This document shows positions 40,606 through 48,034 of a DNA stretch of 64,000 nt, piece by piece. Source of the DNA: Paracidovorax avenae. Lineage in GTDB: Bacteria; Pseudomonadota; Gammaproteobacteria; Burkholderiales; Burkholderiaceae_C. The position numbers and the translations under genes are program-made. The notes under the pieces are model-generated. The model had not been told where the DNA came from. It searched no databases and worked only from the letters and a program-made list of their open reading frames with translations. Position 1 is the first letter of the stretch. Each line of letters starts with the position of its first letter. Location: assembly GCF_040892545.1 (NCBI RefSeq), contig NZ_CP156079.1:1833501-1897500 (forward strand). Direction: 5' to 3'.

Positions 40606-41388
40606 ATGAGTGGAGTGCTGGAACGGGGATTTCAGGTCGTGGAGCGCCTTGCAGCGCATCCGGAGGGCTGCCAGCTGTCCGCCCTGGCGAGTGAACTCGC
40701 CATTCCTTTGAGCGCCACCCACCGGCTGCTCACCGAGCTCACCCGGCTCGGCTATGTCCGGCAGTCGGCGGGCGACGGGCAGTACGTGCTGACCATCAAG
40801 CTGGCCGCGATGGGCCTGTCCTACCTGAGCAATTCCGGCATCGTCGATATCGCCCAGCCCCTGCTCGACGAGATGGCCGCGAAGGCCGGAGACCTTGTCC
40901 GCCTGGCCGTCGTGGACGGCGAGGACCTGATATTCGTGGCGAAGGCCCAGGGAGCCACCCGCGGGCTGCGTTATGACCCGGACATGGGGCTGTCCGTGCC
41001 TTTGTCCTGCAGCGCGGCCGGCCATGCGTGGCTGTCGTGCATGACGGACGACGAGGCCCTGTCGATGCTCGCCAGGAAAGGGCTGGCCAGTGCGCAGGAC
41101 CACGGGCCCAACGCGCCCAGGACCATCAAGGACGCGATGAAGTTCGTGAAGCAGGCGCGCCAGCGTGGCTACAGCATGATTTCCGACATGTTCTCACCCG
41201 GGATGTCCGCCATGGCCGCGCCCATCCGCGATGCCTCCGGCGTGGCCATCGGCGTGGTGACGGTGGCGGGGCCGCTGGTCCGGCTGACCCCGGAGCGCAT
41301 GGAGCAGCTGAGCCCGCATCTCCTGCAGACTGCGGACCTGGTCGCGAGGGCGAGCAGCGCCTCGCAGCTTTTCCGCAAGGCTGCCTGA
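40606..41388 (+). CDS. IclR-family transcriptional regulator
   Basis: A 260-residue regulator with an N-terminal winged helix (LSALASELAIPLSATHRLLT, about 25-44) and a C-terminal effector-binding GAF-like IclR domain (SCSAAGHAWLSC and GYSMISDMFSPGMSAMAAPI). IclR proteins commonly sense aromatic and hydroaromatic acids (PcaU, PobR and quinate regulators are examples). GGGAGA sits eight bases before the ATG at 40606. The operator copies on both sides of its presumed regulon make it the likely local controller. Confidence 0.92.
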   Translation: MSGVLERGFQVVERLAAHPEGCQLSALASELAIPLSATHRLLTELTRLGYVRQSAGDGQYVLTIKLAAMGLSYLSNSGIVDIAQPLLDEMAAKAGDLVRLAVVDGEDLIFVAKAQGATRGLRYDPDMGLSVPLSCSAAGHAWLSCMTDDEALSMLARKGLASAQDHGPNAPRTIKDAMKFVKQARQRGYSMISDMFSPGMSAMAAPIRDASGVAIGVVTVAGPLVRLTPERMEQLSPHLLQTADLVARASSASQLFRKAA

Positions 41389-41392
41389 CCGC

Positions 41393-41929
41393 TCAGCAAC
41401 GTGCCCTGGCCTGGCGGCCGCGGGGGCGCGGCGTGTGCCCTTTGCCGGGTGCCGTTGCCTGGCTGCCGCAGGCCTCTTCGGGGTCTGCGCGGCGAAGCGC
41501 CCGGGCGCCCTGGGTCCGGCGCTTGCGGGGCGCGGGCGCCGCGAGCGCGGCCATCTGCCTGCGCTGGGCGATGGCGGCGGCGCGCTGGTCTTCCCATCGC
41601 ATGCCTGCCGGCACGGTCTCTGTCCGGTCCACCCAGGCGCCATGTTCATGGCAGTGCCGTGGCGTCCAGAACCTGCCGCCGGCCCGCGCGCGGCAGAGAT
41701 AGACGGTAGTGGTGGTGGCCGCTCCCCGCGCAGGGCCGGAAGCGATGACCTGCGGGGCGGTGTCCACCACGCGGCCCCCTTCGCAGGCCTGCGGGCCGTA
41801 GGCGTTGCCGCAGCGATAGACCGGCTGGGCGAGGCCCGGCGCGGCCAGGCAGGCCAGCGCGGCGGCAAAAATGGCGTGGCGCATGGCGCGCGCCGCGCGG
41901 GCCGGCGGCGCTGGTCGATATGCTGGCAT
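41393..41929 (-). CDS. Exported DUF4124-like protein
   Basis: A 178-residue exported protein. The signal peptide runs from about 15 to 35 (MRHAIFAAALACLAAPGLAQ). It is followed by PVYRCGNAYGPQACEGG, which resembles DUF4124 modules with a paired-Cys motif, then a Cys-containing VYLCRARAGGRFWTPRHCHE. The C-terminal third is basic and Arg/Ala-rich. AGGGAGGG precedes the ATG at 41929. It converges on the IclR gene with a four-base gap. The function is unknown. Confidence 0.7.
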   Translation of the reverse strand: MPAYRPAPPARAARAMRHAIFAAALACLAAPGLAQPVYRCGNAYGPQACEGGRVVDTAPQVIASGPARGAATTTTVYLCRARAGGRFWTPRHCHEHGAWVDRTETVPAGMRWEDQRAAAIAQRRQMAALAAPAPRKRRTQGARALRRADPEEACGSQATAPGKGHTPRPRGRQARARC

Positions 41930-42011
41930 GGTCCCTCCCTGGATGGGCCCGGTGCACGGGCCTCTTCGAATGGCGGGACGATGATAGGCCGGGGACGGCC
42001 GCCGCACCGTT

Positions 42012-42191
42012 TCAGTCTGTGAGGCCGTCCGGGCGGGTCTCTTTCCGGTCCGGCTCGGCTGCCCCGCCGTGCGAGGGCGGGCGGGGCGTTGTCTCGGTGC
42101 TGCGGCGGTCGTCCGTTTCCACGAAGGTGGGGCTGGGGCGGCCAGGGTCCTTGCGGGGCTTGCCGTCGGGGGAGTCGAGCTGGGTCACCAT
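42012..42191 (-). CDS. Small hydrophilic hypothetical protein
   Basis: A 59-residue, charged, Pro/Arg/Asp-rich product (MVTQLDSPDGKPRKDPGRPS...). It has a good GGAGG six bases before the ATG at 42191. It lies 14 bases downstream of the PfpI gene, so is likely co-transcribed. It has no signal peptide and looks disordered. I do not recognise it. Confidence 0.5.
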   Translation of the reverse strand: MVTQLDSPDGKPRKDPGRPSPTFVETDDRRSTETTPRPPSHGGAAEPDRKETRPDGLTD

Positions 42192-42205
42192 GGTCTGCCT
42201 CCCGG

Positions 42206-42787
42206 TCAGCTGCGGGCTTCGCGTTCCGTGCCGGCGCCCTGCTGGAGCGTCTTCAGGATCTGTTCGTTGAACTGCGGAATGTCGTCGGGCTTGCGGCTGC
42301 TGATCCAGCGGCCCTCGACCTGGACGGGCCGGTCCACCCATTGCGCGCCTGCATTGCGCAGGTCGGTGGCGAGGCTCGGCCAGCTGGTCAGCGTCTTGCC
42401 CTGGACCAGGCCCGCGTCGATCAGCAGCCAGGCGCCATGGCAGATCACCGCCACGGGCTTGCCGGCGCGGTCGATCGCCTGCACGAAGGCCCGGGCCTTC
42501 TCGTCGGTGCGCAGCGCGTCGGCGTTCACGACGCCGCCGGGCAGCACGACGGCGTCGAACGCATCGGGCGATGCCTGGTCCAGCGTCTGGTCCACGTCGA
42601 AGCGGTCGGCCTTGTCCACGTGGTTGAAGCCCTGGACCTGGCCCGGCTTCGGGGCCACGATCTGCGCGTCGTACCCGGCGCTTTTCAGCGCGTCGCGAGG
42701 CCCGGCCAGTTCGGCCTGTTCGAATCCGTCGGTGACGAGCAGGGCGATGCGGCGGCCCGCGGTGGATGGGTTGGATGAAGATGCCAT
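42206..42787 (-). CDS. DJ-1/PfpI family protein
   Basis: A 193-residue class I glutamine-amidotransferase-like protein. The nucleophile elbow is AVICHGAW with Cys116-His117, and Glu23 in DGFEQAEL completes the usual site. Members act as general stress proteins, glyoxalases/deglycases or, in archaea, peptidases. The standard length and intact site suggest activity. Likely co-transcribed with the small downstream gene at 42012. Confidence 0.9.
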   Translation of the reverse strand: MASSSNPSTAGRRIALLVTDGFEQAELAGPRDALKSAGYDAQIVAPKPGQVQGFNHVDKADRFDVDQTLDQASPDAFDAVVLPGGVVNADALRTDEKARAFVQAIDRAGKPVAVICHGAWLLIDAGLVQGKTLTSWPSLATDLRNAGAQWVDRPVQVEGRWISSRKPDDIPQFNEQILKTLQQGAGTEREARS

Positions 42788-42896
42788 GGGGGAAGCTCCT
42801 GTGAAGGGAAAGCTTCCAATCTAGGCACCGGGCGGGCAGGCGCCTGTCGGTCGATGGCGACGATGCCCGTGGGTCTTCGCGGGCCGGCCGTTCCCG

Positions 42897-43385
42897 CTAC
42901 CGCTTGCGGCAGGCCGCGCGGACGAGCTTGTCGGCAGGCTCGCCCGGCATGCCCGCGAAAGCCACGGGGGCCTCGTGTTCCTTGAAGTCGAGCCGGGCGG
43001 TGACCGGGCCCCGCCACAGCGGTTCCTGGTAGTACTGCAGGGACAGGTACCACCCCTTGCGCCGCACGCAGTCGAACACGGCCATGCCCTGGTACGACCG
43101 GTAGGGCACGTTGCGGTAGTTGATGCGCATGCCGCTGCGCGACACGCGCAGATCCACGGCGACCTGGTCCTGCCAGTGCTGGGCGGTCGGGTTGATCTGC
43201 ACCAGATCGCCGTCGGGCACTTCGGGAAAACCGTGGATGGTGAGCCACTCCCCGGCGTGGCTGGCGACCTCCGGGTATCCCGCGGCGCTCGCCGCCGGCG
43301 ACGGCTGCGCCGGCGCGGGCTGCGCGGATCCTGCGCTGGCGGGCAGCGCGGCGGCGAACAGGGCCATGCACAGGGGTGGGAGCAA
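42897..43385 (-). CDS. Exported hypothetical protein (surface-adhesin-E-like)
   Basis: About 162 residues with a signal peptide. The mature part has GEWLTIHGFPEVPDGDLVQI, YRSYQGMAVFDCVRRKGWYL and a basic Cys-containing tail AACRKR. The pattern of one conserved Cys in VFDC followed by a late Cys resembles small exported proteins annotated as surface-adhesin E-like or DUF-type in this family of bacteria. The start is uncertain: TTG at 43385 follows GGAGG; ATG at 43367 and ATG at 43430 lack a ribosome site. Confidence 0.65.
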   Translation of the reverse strand: MLPPLCMALFAAALPASAGSAQPAPAQPSPAASAAGYPEVASHAGEWLTIHGFPEVPDGDLVQINPTAQHWQDQVAVDLRVSRSGMRINYRNVPYRSYQGMAVFDCVRRKGWYLSLQYYQEPLWRGPVTARLDFKEHEAPVAFAGMPGEPADKLVRAACRKR

Positions 43386-43606
43386 GGGGCCTCCGGAAAT
43401 GAGTGCCGGTGGAAGGAAGAGCTCACCCATCTTAAGGCATGGATGGGGTAGATGCCGCACAGCGGAATGCCGGTGGATGTGATCCCGCCGCCGCGTCAGG
43501 GTATTCCTTTGCGGCCCGGTAGCGCCCCGCTCCCTAGAATCGGGTGCACAGCGATAACGAAAAGTTCTGGGGCCATTCCTGGTTCCAGGTGCGCAAGGAG
43601 CCTGCC

Positions 43607-44146
43607 GTGTCCGAGTCCCCGTCCGAATCCCCATCGCCCCGCGGTCCGCAGCGGGTCATCAAGAAGTATCCGAACCGCCGGCTCTACGACACCTCCACCT
43701 CCACCTACATCACGCTGGCGGAGGTCAAGCAGCTCGTCATCGACGGCGAGGAAGTGGCCGTGCGGGACGCCAAGACCGGCGAGGACCTGACCCGCAGCAT
43801 CCTGCTGCAGATCATCCTGGAAGAGGAGGCCGGCGGCGCACCCATGTTCACCGAGACCGTGCTGGCCAACATCATCCGCTTCTACGGCCACGCCATGCAG
43901 GGCTTCATGGGCGCCTACCTGGAGAAGAACGTGCAGATGTTCTCGGACTTCCAGGCGCGCATGGCGGAGCAGTCGCACGGCTTCACGCCGGAGATGTGGA
44001 CCCAGTTCATGAACCCGCAGTCGCCGCTCTACCAGGGCATGATGGGCCAGTACCGCGACCAGTCGCAGGCCATGTTCACGCAGATGCAGGAGCAGATGCA
44101 GAAGCAGACGGAGCAGATGCTGAGCGCCTTCGGGCTGAAGCGCTGA
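43607..44146 (+). CDS. phaR: Polyhydroxyalkanoate synthesis repressor PhaR
   Basis: PhaR represses phasin and PHA genes and binds PHA granules. The 179-residue protein has the DNA-binding start RVIKKYPNRRLYDTSTSTYI, the EEVAVRDAKTGEDLTRSILL segment, and a Gln/Met-rich helical C-terminus (QAMFTQMQEQMQKQTEQMLS) that contacts polymer. The GTG at 43607 has AAGGAG six bases ahead; an earlier in-frame GTG is less likely. In related genomes I recall rimO as the close neighbour; here about 18 kb separate them. Confidence 0.94.
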   Translation: MSESPSESPSPRGPQRVIKKYPNRRLYDTSTSTYITLAEVKQLVIDGEEVAVRDAKTGEDLTRSILLQIILEEEAGGAPMFTETVLANIIRFYGHAMQGFMGAYLEKNVQMFSDFQARMAEQSHGFTPEMWTQFMNPQSPLYQGMMGQYRDQSQAMFTQMQEQMQKQTEQMLSAFGLKR

Positions 44147-44295
44147 AACGCCGCCGGAAGGCCCGGCCACGGGAGCCGTCCGGCACGGTGCCGCGGCTGC
44201 GGGGAGCGCCTGCCGGCCGCGCTGCGCGGTGACGCGGAAAGCCAACAGTGCCGGTCGTCTGGAACAATGCCCCGGGCACGATGTTGAAGACAGCC

Positions 44296-45201
44296 ATGAA
44301 CACACCGATCGGATTCATCGGCCTGGGCGTGATGGGAACGCCCATGGCCCTCAACCTGGCGCGCAGCGGCCTGCCGCTCGTCGTCTGGAGCCGCTCCAGC
44401 ACCCACTACGACACGCTGCGCGCCGCCGGCGCCGAGGTGGCAGAAGACCTGGACGCGCTGTTTGCCCGGTGCGAGACCGTCGTGCTGATGCTGGCCCACG
44501 AAGCGGCCATCGACGAAGTCCTCGGCCGGCGAACCGCCTTGTTCGAGCGGCGGGTGGCGGGCCGGCGGATCGTGAACATGAGCACGACCTCGCCCGGGTA
44601 CTCGCGTTCGCTGGCCGACGAGATCGGCGCGGGCGGCGGGCAGTACGTGGAGGCGCCGGTTTCGGGGTCGCGCAAGCCCGCCGAGGCCGGCCAGCTCGTC
44701 GTCATGCTGGCGGGCCCGCCGGAGGCGGTCGAGTCGGTGCGCCACCTGGTCCGGCCGATGTCCCGCGACAGCCTGGTGTGCGGCGACGTACCCGGTGCGC
44801 TGACGATGAAGCTCGCGGTGAACCTGTTTCTCATCACCATGGTCACCGGCCTGGCGGAGGCCACGCACTTCGCCGAGCGCCACGGCATCGATCTGGCCCG
44901 GTTCGCACAGGCCTTGAATTCCGGTCCGATGGCCAGCGATGTCTCGCGGATCAAGATCGGCAAGCTGGTGGAGCAGGACTTCTCGGTGCAGGCCTCCATC
45001 ACCGACGTGCTGAAGAACAGCCGCCTGGTGGCGGAGGCGGCGCGCAGCGCGGGAATCGTCTCGCCGCTGCTGGACGCATGCCATGCGCTCTATGGCGAAA
45101 CCGAGGCACTGGGCCACGGCGGGCTGGACATGGCGGCGGTGATCCATGCGATCGCGCAGCGCACCGCCCAGGCCACCGGCCAGACGCCCACCCCTCCCTG
45201 A
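44296..45201 (+). CDS. NAD(P)-dependent oxidoreductase, 3-hydroxyisobutyrate dehydrogenase-like
   Basis: A 301-residue beta-hydroxyacid dehydrogenase. The Rossmann motif GLGVMG (9-14), a substrate loop with APVSGSRKPAEAGQL, and the catalytic Lys in TMKLAVNLFL (about 172) are visible. Known members reduce succinic semialdehyde, tartronate semialdehyde or 3-hydroxyisobutyrate; the exact substrate is open. It is followed 22 bases later by a RidA gene, so an amino-acid-derived or imine-forming pathway is possible. Confidence 0.87.
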   Translation: MNTPIGFIGLGVMGTPMALNLARSGLPLVVWSRSSTHYDTLRAAGAEVAEDLDALFARCETVVLMLAHEAAIDEVLGRRTALFERRVAGRRIVNMSTTSPGYSRSLADEIGAGGGQYVEAPVSGSRKPAEAGQLVVMLAGPPEAVESVRHLVRPMSRDSLVCGDVPGALTMKLAVNLFLITMVTGLAEATHFAERHGIDLARFAQALNSGPMASDVSRIKIGKLVEQDFSVQASITDVLKNSRLVAEAARSAGIVSPLLDACHALYGETEALGHGGLDMAAVIHAIAQRTAQATGQTPTPP

Positions 45202-45223
45202 AGTCCGCCTCCCTGGAGCACCC

Positions 45224-45709
45224 GTGTCCGCAGACCACCGATTCGAAGAACAGGCCCAGGCGCTGGGCTTTCCCCTGTCCGCGCCGATCAAGATCGGCGG
45301 CGACTACACCCCCGCGCTGCGCGACGGCGACCTCATCTACGTCAGCGGCCAGATTCCGCGCGTGGGCGACGACATCGCCGTCGTCGGTGCGGCCGGCTCG
45401 GACGTTTCGCTGGACCGGGCCCGTTTCGGCGCGCAGATCAGCACCTTGCGCGCGCTGGCGCTGGCCAGGCAACTTTGCGGGTCGCTGGAGTCCATCGTCG
45501 GCGTTCCCCGCGTGAGCGTGTTCATCCGCTCGGCCCCGGATTTCACGCAGCACAGCGAAGTGGCCGATGCGGCTTCGCAGCTCCTGGGAACCGTCCTGGG
45601 TCCGCATGCCACCCACACCCGCACGTCCGTGGGCGTCGCCCAGCTGCCCAAGGGGGCGACCGTGGAGCTGGATTTCATCTTCAGGGTCGATTCCCGGTCC
45701 GGCCGGTGA
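45224..45709 (+). CDS. RidA family protein
   Basis: A 161-residue YjgF/YER057c/UK114-family protein. RidA proper deaminates reactive enamine/imine intermediates, but this belongs to a longer subgroup. It has LIYVSGQIPRVGDDIAVVGA, RVSVFIRSAPDFTQHSEVAD and VAQLPKGATVELDFIFRV. The usual catalytic Arg (in R-T-S-V-G) is kept as HTRTSVGVAQLP. The start is GTG at 45224 after GGAG. It is co-transcribed with the preceding dehydrogenase. Confidence 0.87.
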   Translation: MSADHRFEEQAQALGFPLSAPIKIGGDYTPALRDGDLIYVSGQIPRVGDDIAVVGAAGSDVSLDRARFGAQISTLRALALARQLCGSLESIVGVPRVSVFIRSAPDFTQHSEVADAASQLLGTVLGPHATHTRTSVGVAQLPKGATVELDFIFRVDSRSGR

Positions 45710-45832
45710 CCGCCGGGCGCGCCGGGATGGCAGGACCTGTCTGGGACTATCCGACGGCGGCGCTTGCCGCAGCCGACCCACCGCAGGTGGGCCGTGGCTG
45801 CGGGCCGGTCCATCACGTCCATGCCCTGTGGG

Positions 45833-46855
45833 CTAGCGTTGCTCCAATGCCAGCTCGATCAGGCGCGATACCAGTTCGGCGTAGCCCACGCCTGCTGCGC
45901 GCCAGAGTTCCGGGTACATGGATGTCCTGGTGAAACCCGGCATGGTGTTCACCTCGTTCAGGAAGAGCTCGCCGGTGCTGTCGAGGTAGAAGAAATCAAC
46001 GCGTGCCAGTCCCGCGCAATCCAGTGCGGAAAACGCCTGGATGGCCAGGGCCTGCGCACGGCTGGCGATGGCAGGCGGTACGCTGGCCGGGATATGCATC
46101 GCCGCCTTGCCCGCCGTGTATTTGGTCGCGTAGTCGTAGAACTCGCTGTCGAACGTGAGCTCCCCGACCGGGCTCGCCCGGGGATCATCGTTGCCGAGGA
46201 TGCCGACCTCGATCTCGCGGGGCTTGCCGGGCGTCGCGGCTTCCACGACCACGCGGCGGTCCAGCTCGAACGCGACGCGCAGCGCTTCCAGCGTCTCGGG
46301 TTCGTTGCGTGCCTTGGAAATGCCCACGCTCGACCCGAGATTGGCAGGCTTCACGAAGACGGGGAATCCGAGCGTTGCGAGCCGGCCCAGCACGGCCTCG
46401 GGCCCGCTCGCAAACTCGGCCCGCGTGACCAGTCGGTAGGCGACCTGCGGGATCCCGTGCGAGGCGAGCACCGCCTTGGCCATGACCTTGTCCATGCACA
46501 CGGCGCTTCCGAGAACGCTGGAGCCCACGCAGGGGATGCCCGCGAGTTTCAGCATGCCCTGCACCGTGCCGTCTTCACCATTCGGGCCATGCAGTATGGG
46601 GAACACGACGTCGAACCCCTCGGCGGACTGCGCCTGGTGCAGGACGAGATCGCCCCCGGACGCCGCGCTGCCGTGCTCCAGGGCCTGAAGCGAGTCGGCG
46701 GCAGGCAGCCACCGGCCCTCGCGGGAAATGACGATGCTGGTCACGTCGAAGCGGTCCCGGGGCAGCGCCTGCAACACGCTGCGCGCGCTGTGGATGGATA
46801 CTTCATGTTCGCCGGATTGCCCGCCGGCGAGAACGAGGACACGGGTTTTTCTCAT
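45833..46855 (-). CDS. ddl: D-alanine--D-alanine ligase family enzyme
   Basis: A 340-residue ATP-grasp ligase. Motifs: [14 protein letters not shown] at the N-terminus, [13 protein letters not shown], the [16 protein letters not shown]-binding stretch, and [16 protein letters not shown] at the active site. The omega-loop carries FYDYATKY with Tyr at the position typical of D-Ala-D-Ala (not D-Lac or D-Ser) ligases. It sits away from any mur/fts cluster, so it is probably an additional copy; its role may be backup cell-wall synthesis or another dipeptide. Confidence 0.9.
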   Translation of the reverse strand: MRKTRVLVLAGGQSGEHEVSIHSARSVLQALPRDRFDVTSIVISREGRWLPAADSLQALEHGSAASGGDLVLHQAQSAEGFDVVFPILHGPNGEDGTVQGMLKLAGIPCVGSSVLGSAVCMDKVMAKAVLASHGIPQVAYRLVTRAEFASGPEAVLGRLATLGFPVFVKPANLGSSVGISKARNEPETLEALRVAFELDRRVVVEAATPGKPREIEVGILGNDDPRASPVGELTFDSEFYDYATKYTAGKAAMHIPASVPPAIASRAQALAIQAFSALDCAGLARVDFFYLDSTGELFLNEVNTMPGFTRTSMYPELWRAAGVGYAELVSRLIELALEQR

Positions 46856-46865
46856 CGGGCAAATT

Positions 46866-48008
46866 CTAGGTGCGCGCCAGCTTGCGGCGCCGCCGGTCCC
46901 GCCAGAGCCAGAGGCCGCTGGCCAGCACGATGATGGTGATGCCATCCAGCAGCTCCCACAGCAGCTTGAGCGGCAGGCCGCCGTAGTCGCCGAAGTGCAG
47001 CGGGCGCGACAGCTCCAGCGCGCGCAGGTACCACGGCATGCGGACGATGGCGATGAACTGCCCGGTGCTCGCATCCACCAGCACGGGCTGCAGCATGCGC
47101 GAGGTGAGCGGCGTATCGCCCGCGGCCCAGAGCAGGTAGTGCTGCGCACTGCCGTACTGGCTGCCGGGCATGAGCATGGTGCCCACGCGGGTCCCGGGCA
47201 GGGCCTGTTCTGCGATGCGGATGGCGGCGCCGAGCGAGGTCCACTGGCCGGGGGGCGGCGGTCCGCCCTGCGCATGGGCGCCCATCTGCAGTGCGAGTGG
47301 CCGTACCTGTGTGGCCGTCCATTCGGCGAACAGCGGTTTGGCGAACTGGTTGAAGGCGCCGGTCACGCCCACCAGCAGCGCCCAGGCCAGCAGCGCGATG
47401 CCGAGCAGGTTGTGCAGGTCCAGCCAGACGATGCGCTGGCTGCGCTCGCGGCGCACGGTGCCGAATCGGCGGTTCTTCATGAACGGTGCGTACAGCAGCA
47501 GCCCGGAGACATTGGCCAGGATGAACAGCAGCGCCATGGCGCCCATGAAGATGCCGCCGGCGAGGCCCGCGAACAGGTCGGTGTGCAGCCTGCGCGTGGC
47601 CTGCATGAACATGCCTATGCCGAAGGCGCTTTCGCCGGCAGCATTCGCCTGGCCGATGGGCTCGCCGGTGTGGGCGTCATAGCGCAGCTTGTGCACGCTG
47701 CCCGCCGGGGCTTGCGGCGACGGCTTCATGCCGATGAGCACGACGGGTGCCTCGCCATCGCGCACCACATACTCGGGCCATTCTCCCGGATGGCGGCGCA
47801 GCGCATCGGCCACGATGGCGTCGATGTCCGCGAGGCCCTGCCCGGCCGCCTCCTGCGGCACGGGGTGGAGCCAATCGTCGATCTCGTCCGAGAAGACGAG
47901 CGGAAAGCCGGTGATGCACACCAGTAGCATGGCCACCGTGCAGGCCAGGCTGGAGACCTTGTGGACCCAGGCCCAGCGCTGCAGCGCGGTGGAGGTCATC
48001 GGCGCCAT
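46866..48008 (-). CDS. PepSY-associated membrane protein
   Basis: A 380-residue inner-membrane protein with four spans. It starts with [20 protein letters not shown] and contains [36 protein letters not shown] and [20 protein letters not shown]. Members (PiuB/FpvG-like) reduce or process ferric siderophores in the periplasm and are regularly found next to TonB siderophore receptors. It starts 26 bases after the receptor stop. Conserved His in the spans could coordinate haem. Confidence 0.87.
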   Translation of the reverse strand: MAPMTSTALQRWAWVHKVSSLACTVAMLLVCITGFPLVFSDEIDDWLHPVPQEAAGQGLADIDAIVADALRRHPGEWPEYVVRDGEAPVVLIGMKPSPQAPAGSVHKLRYDAHTGEPIGQANAAGESAFGIGMFMQATRRLHTDLFAGLAGGIFMGAMALLFILANVSGLLLYAPFMKNRRFGTVRRERSQRIVWLDLHNLLGIALLAWALLVGVTGAFNQFAKPLFAEWTATQVRPLALQMGAHAQGGPPPPGQWTSLGAAIRIAEQALPGTRVGTMLMPGSQYGSAQHYLLWAAGDTPLTSRMLQPVLVDASTGQFIAIVRMPWYLRALELSRPLHFGDYGGLPLKLLWELLDGITIIVLASGLWLWRDRRRRKLART

Positions 48009-48034
48009 GTGTTCACCCCTCCGGTCCCGCCGGC

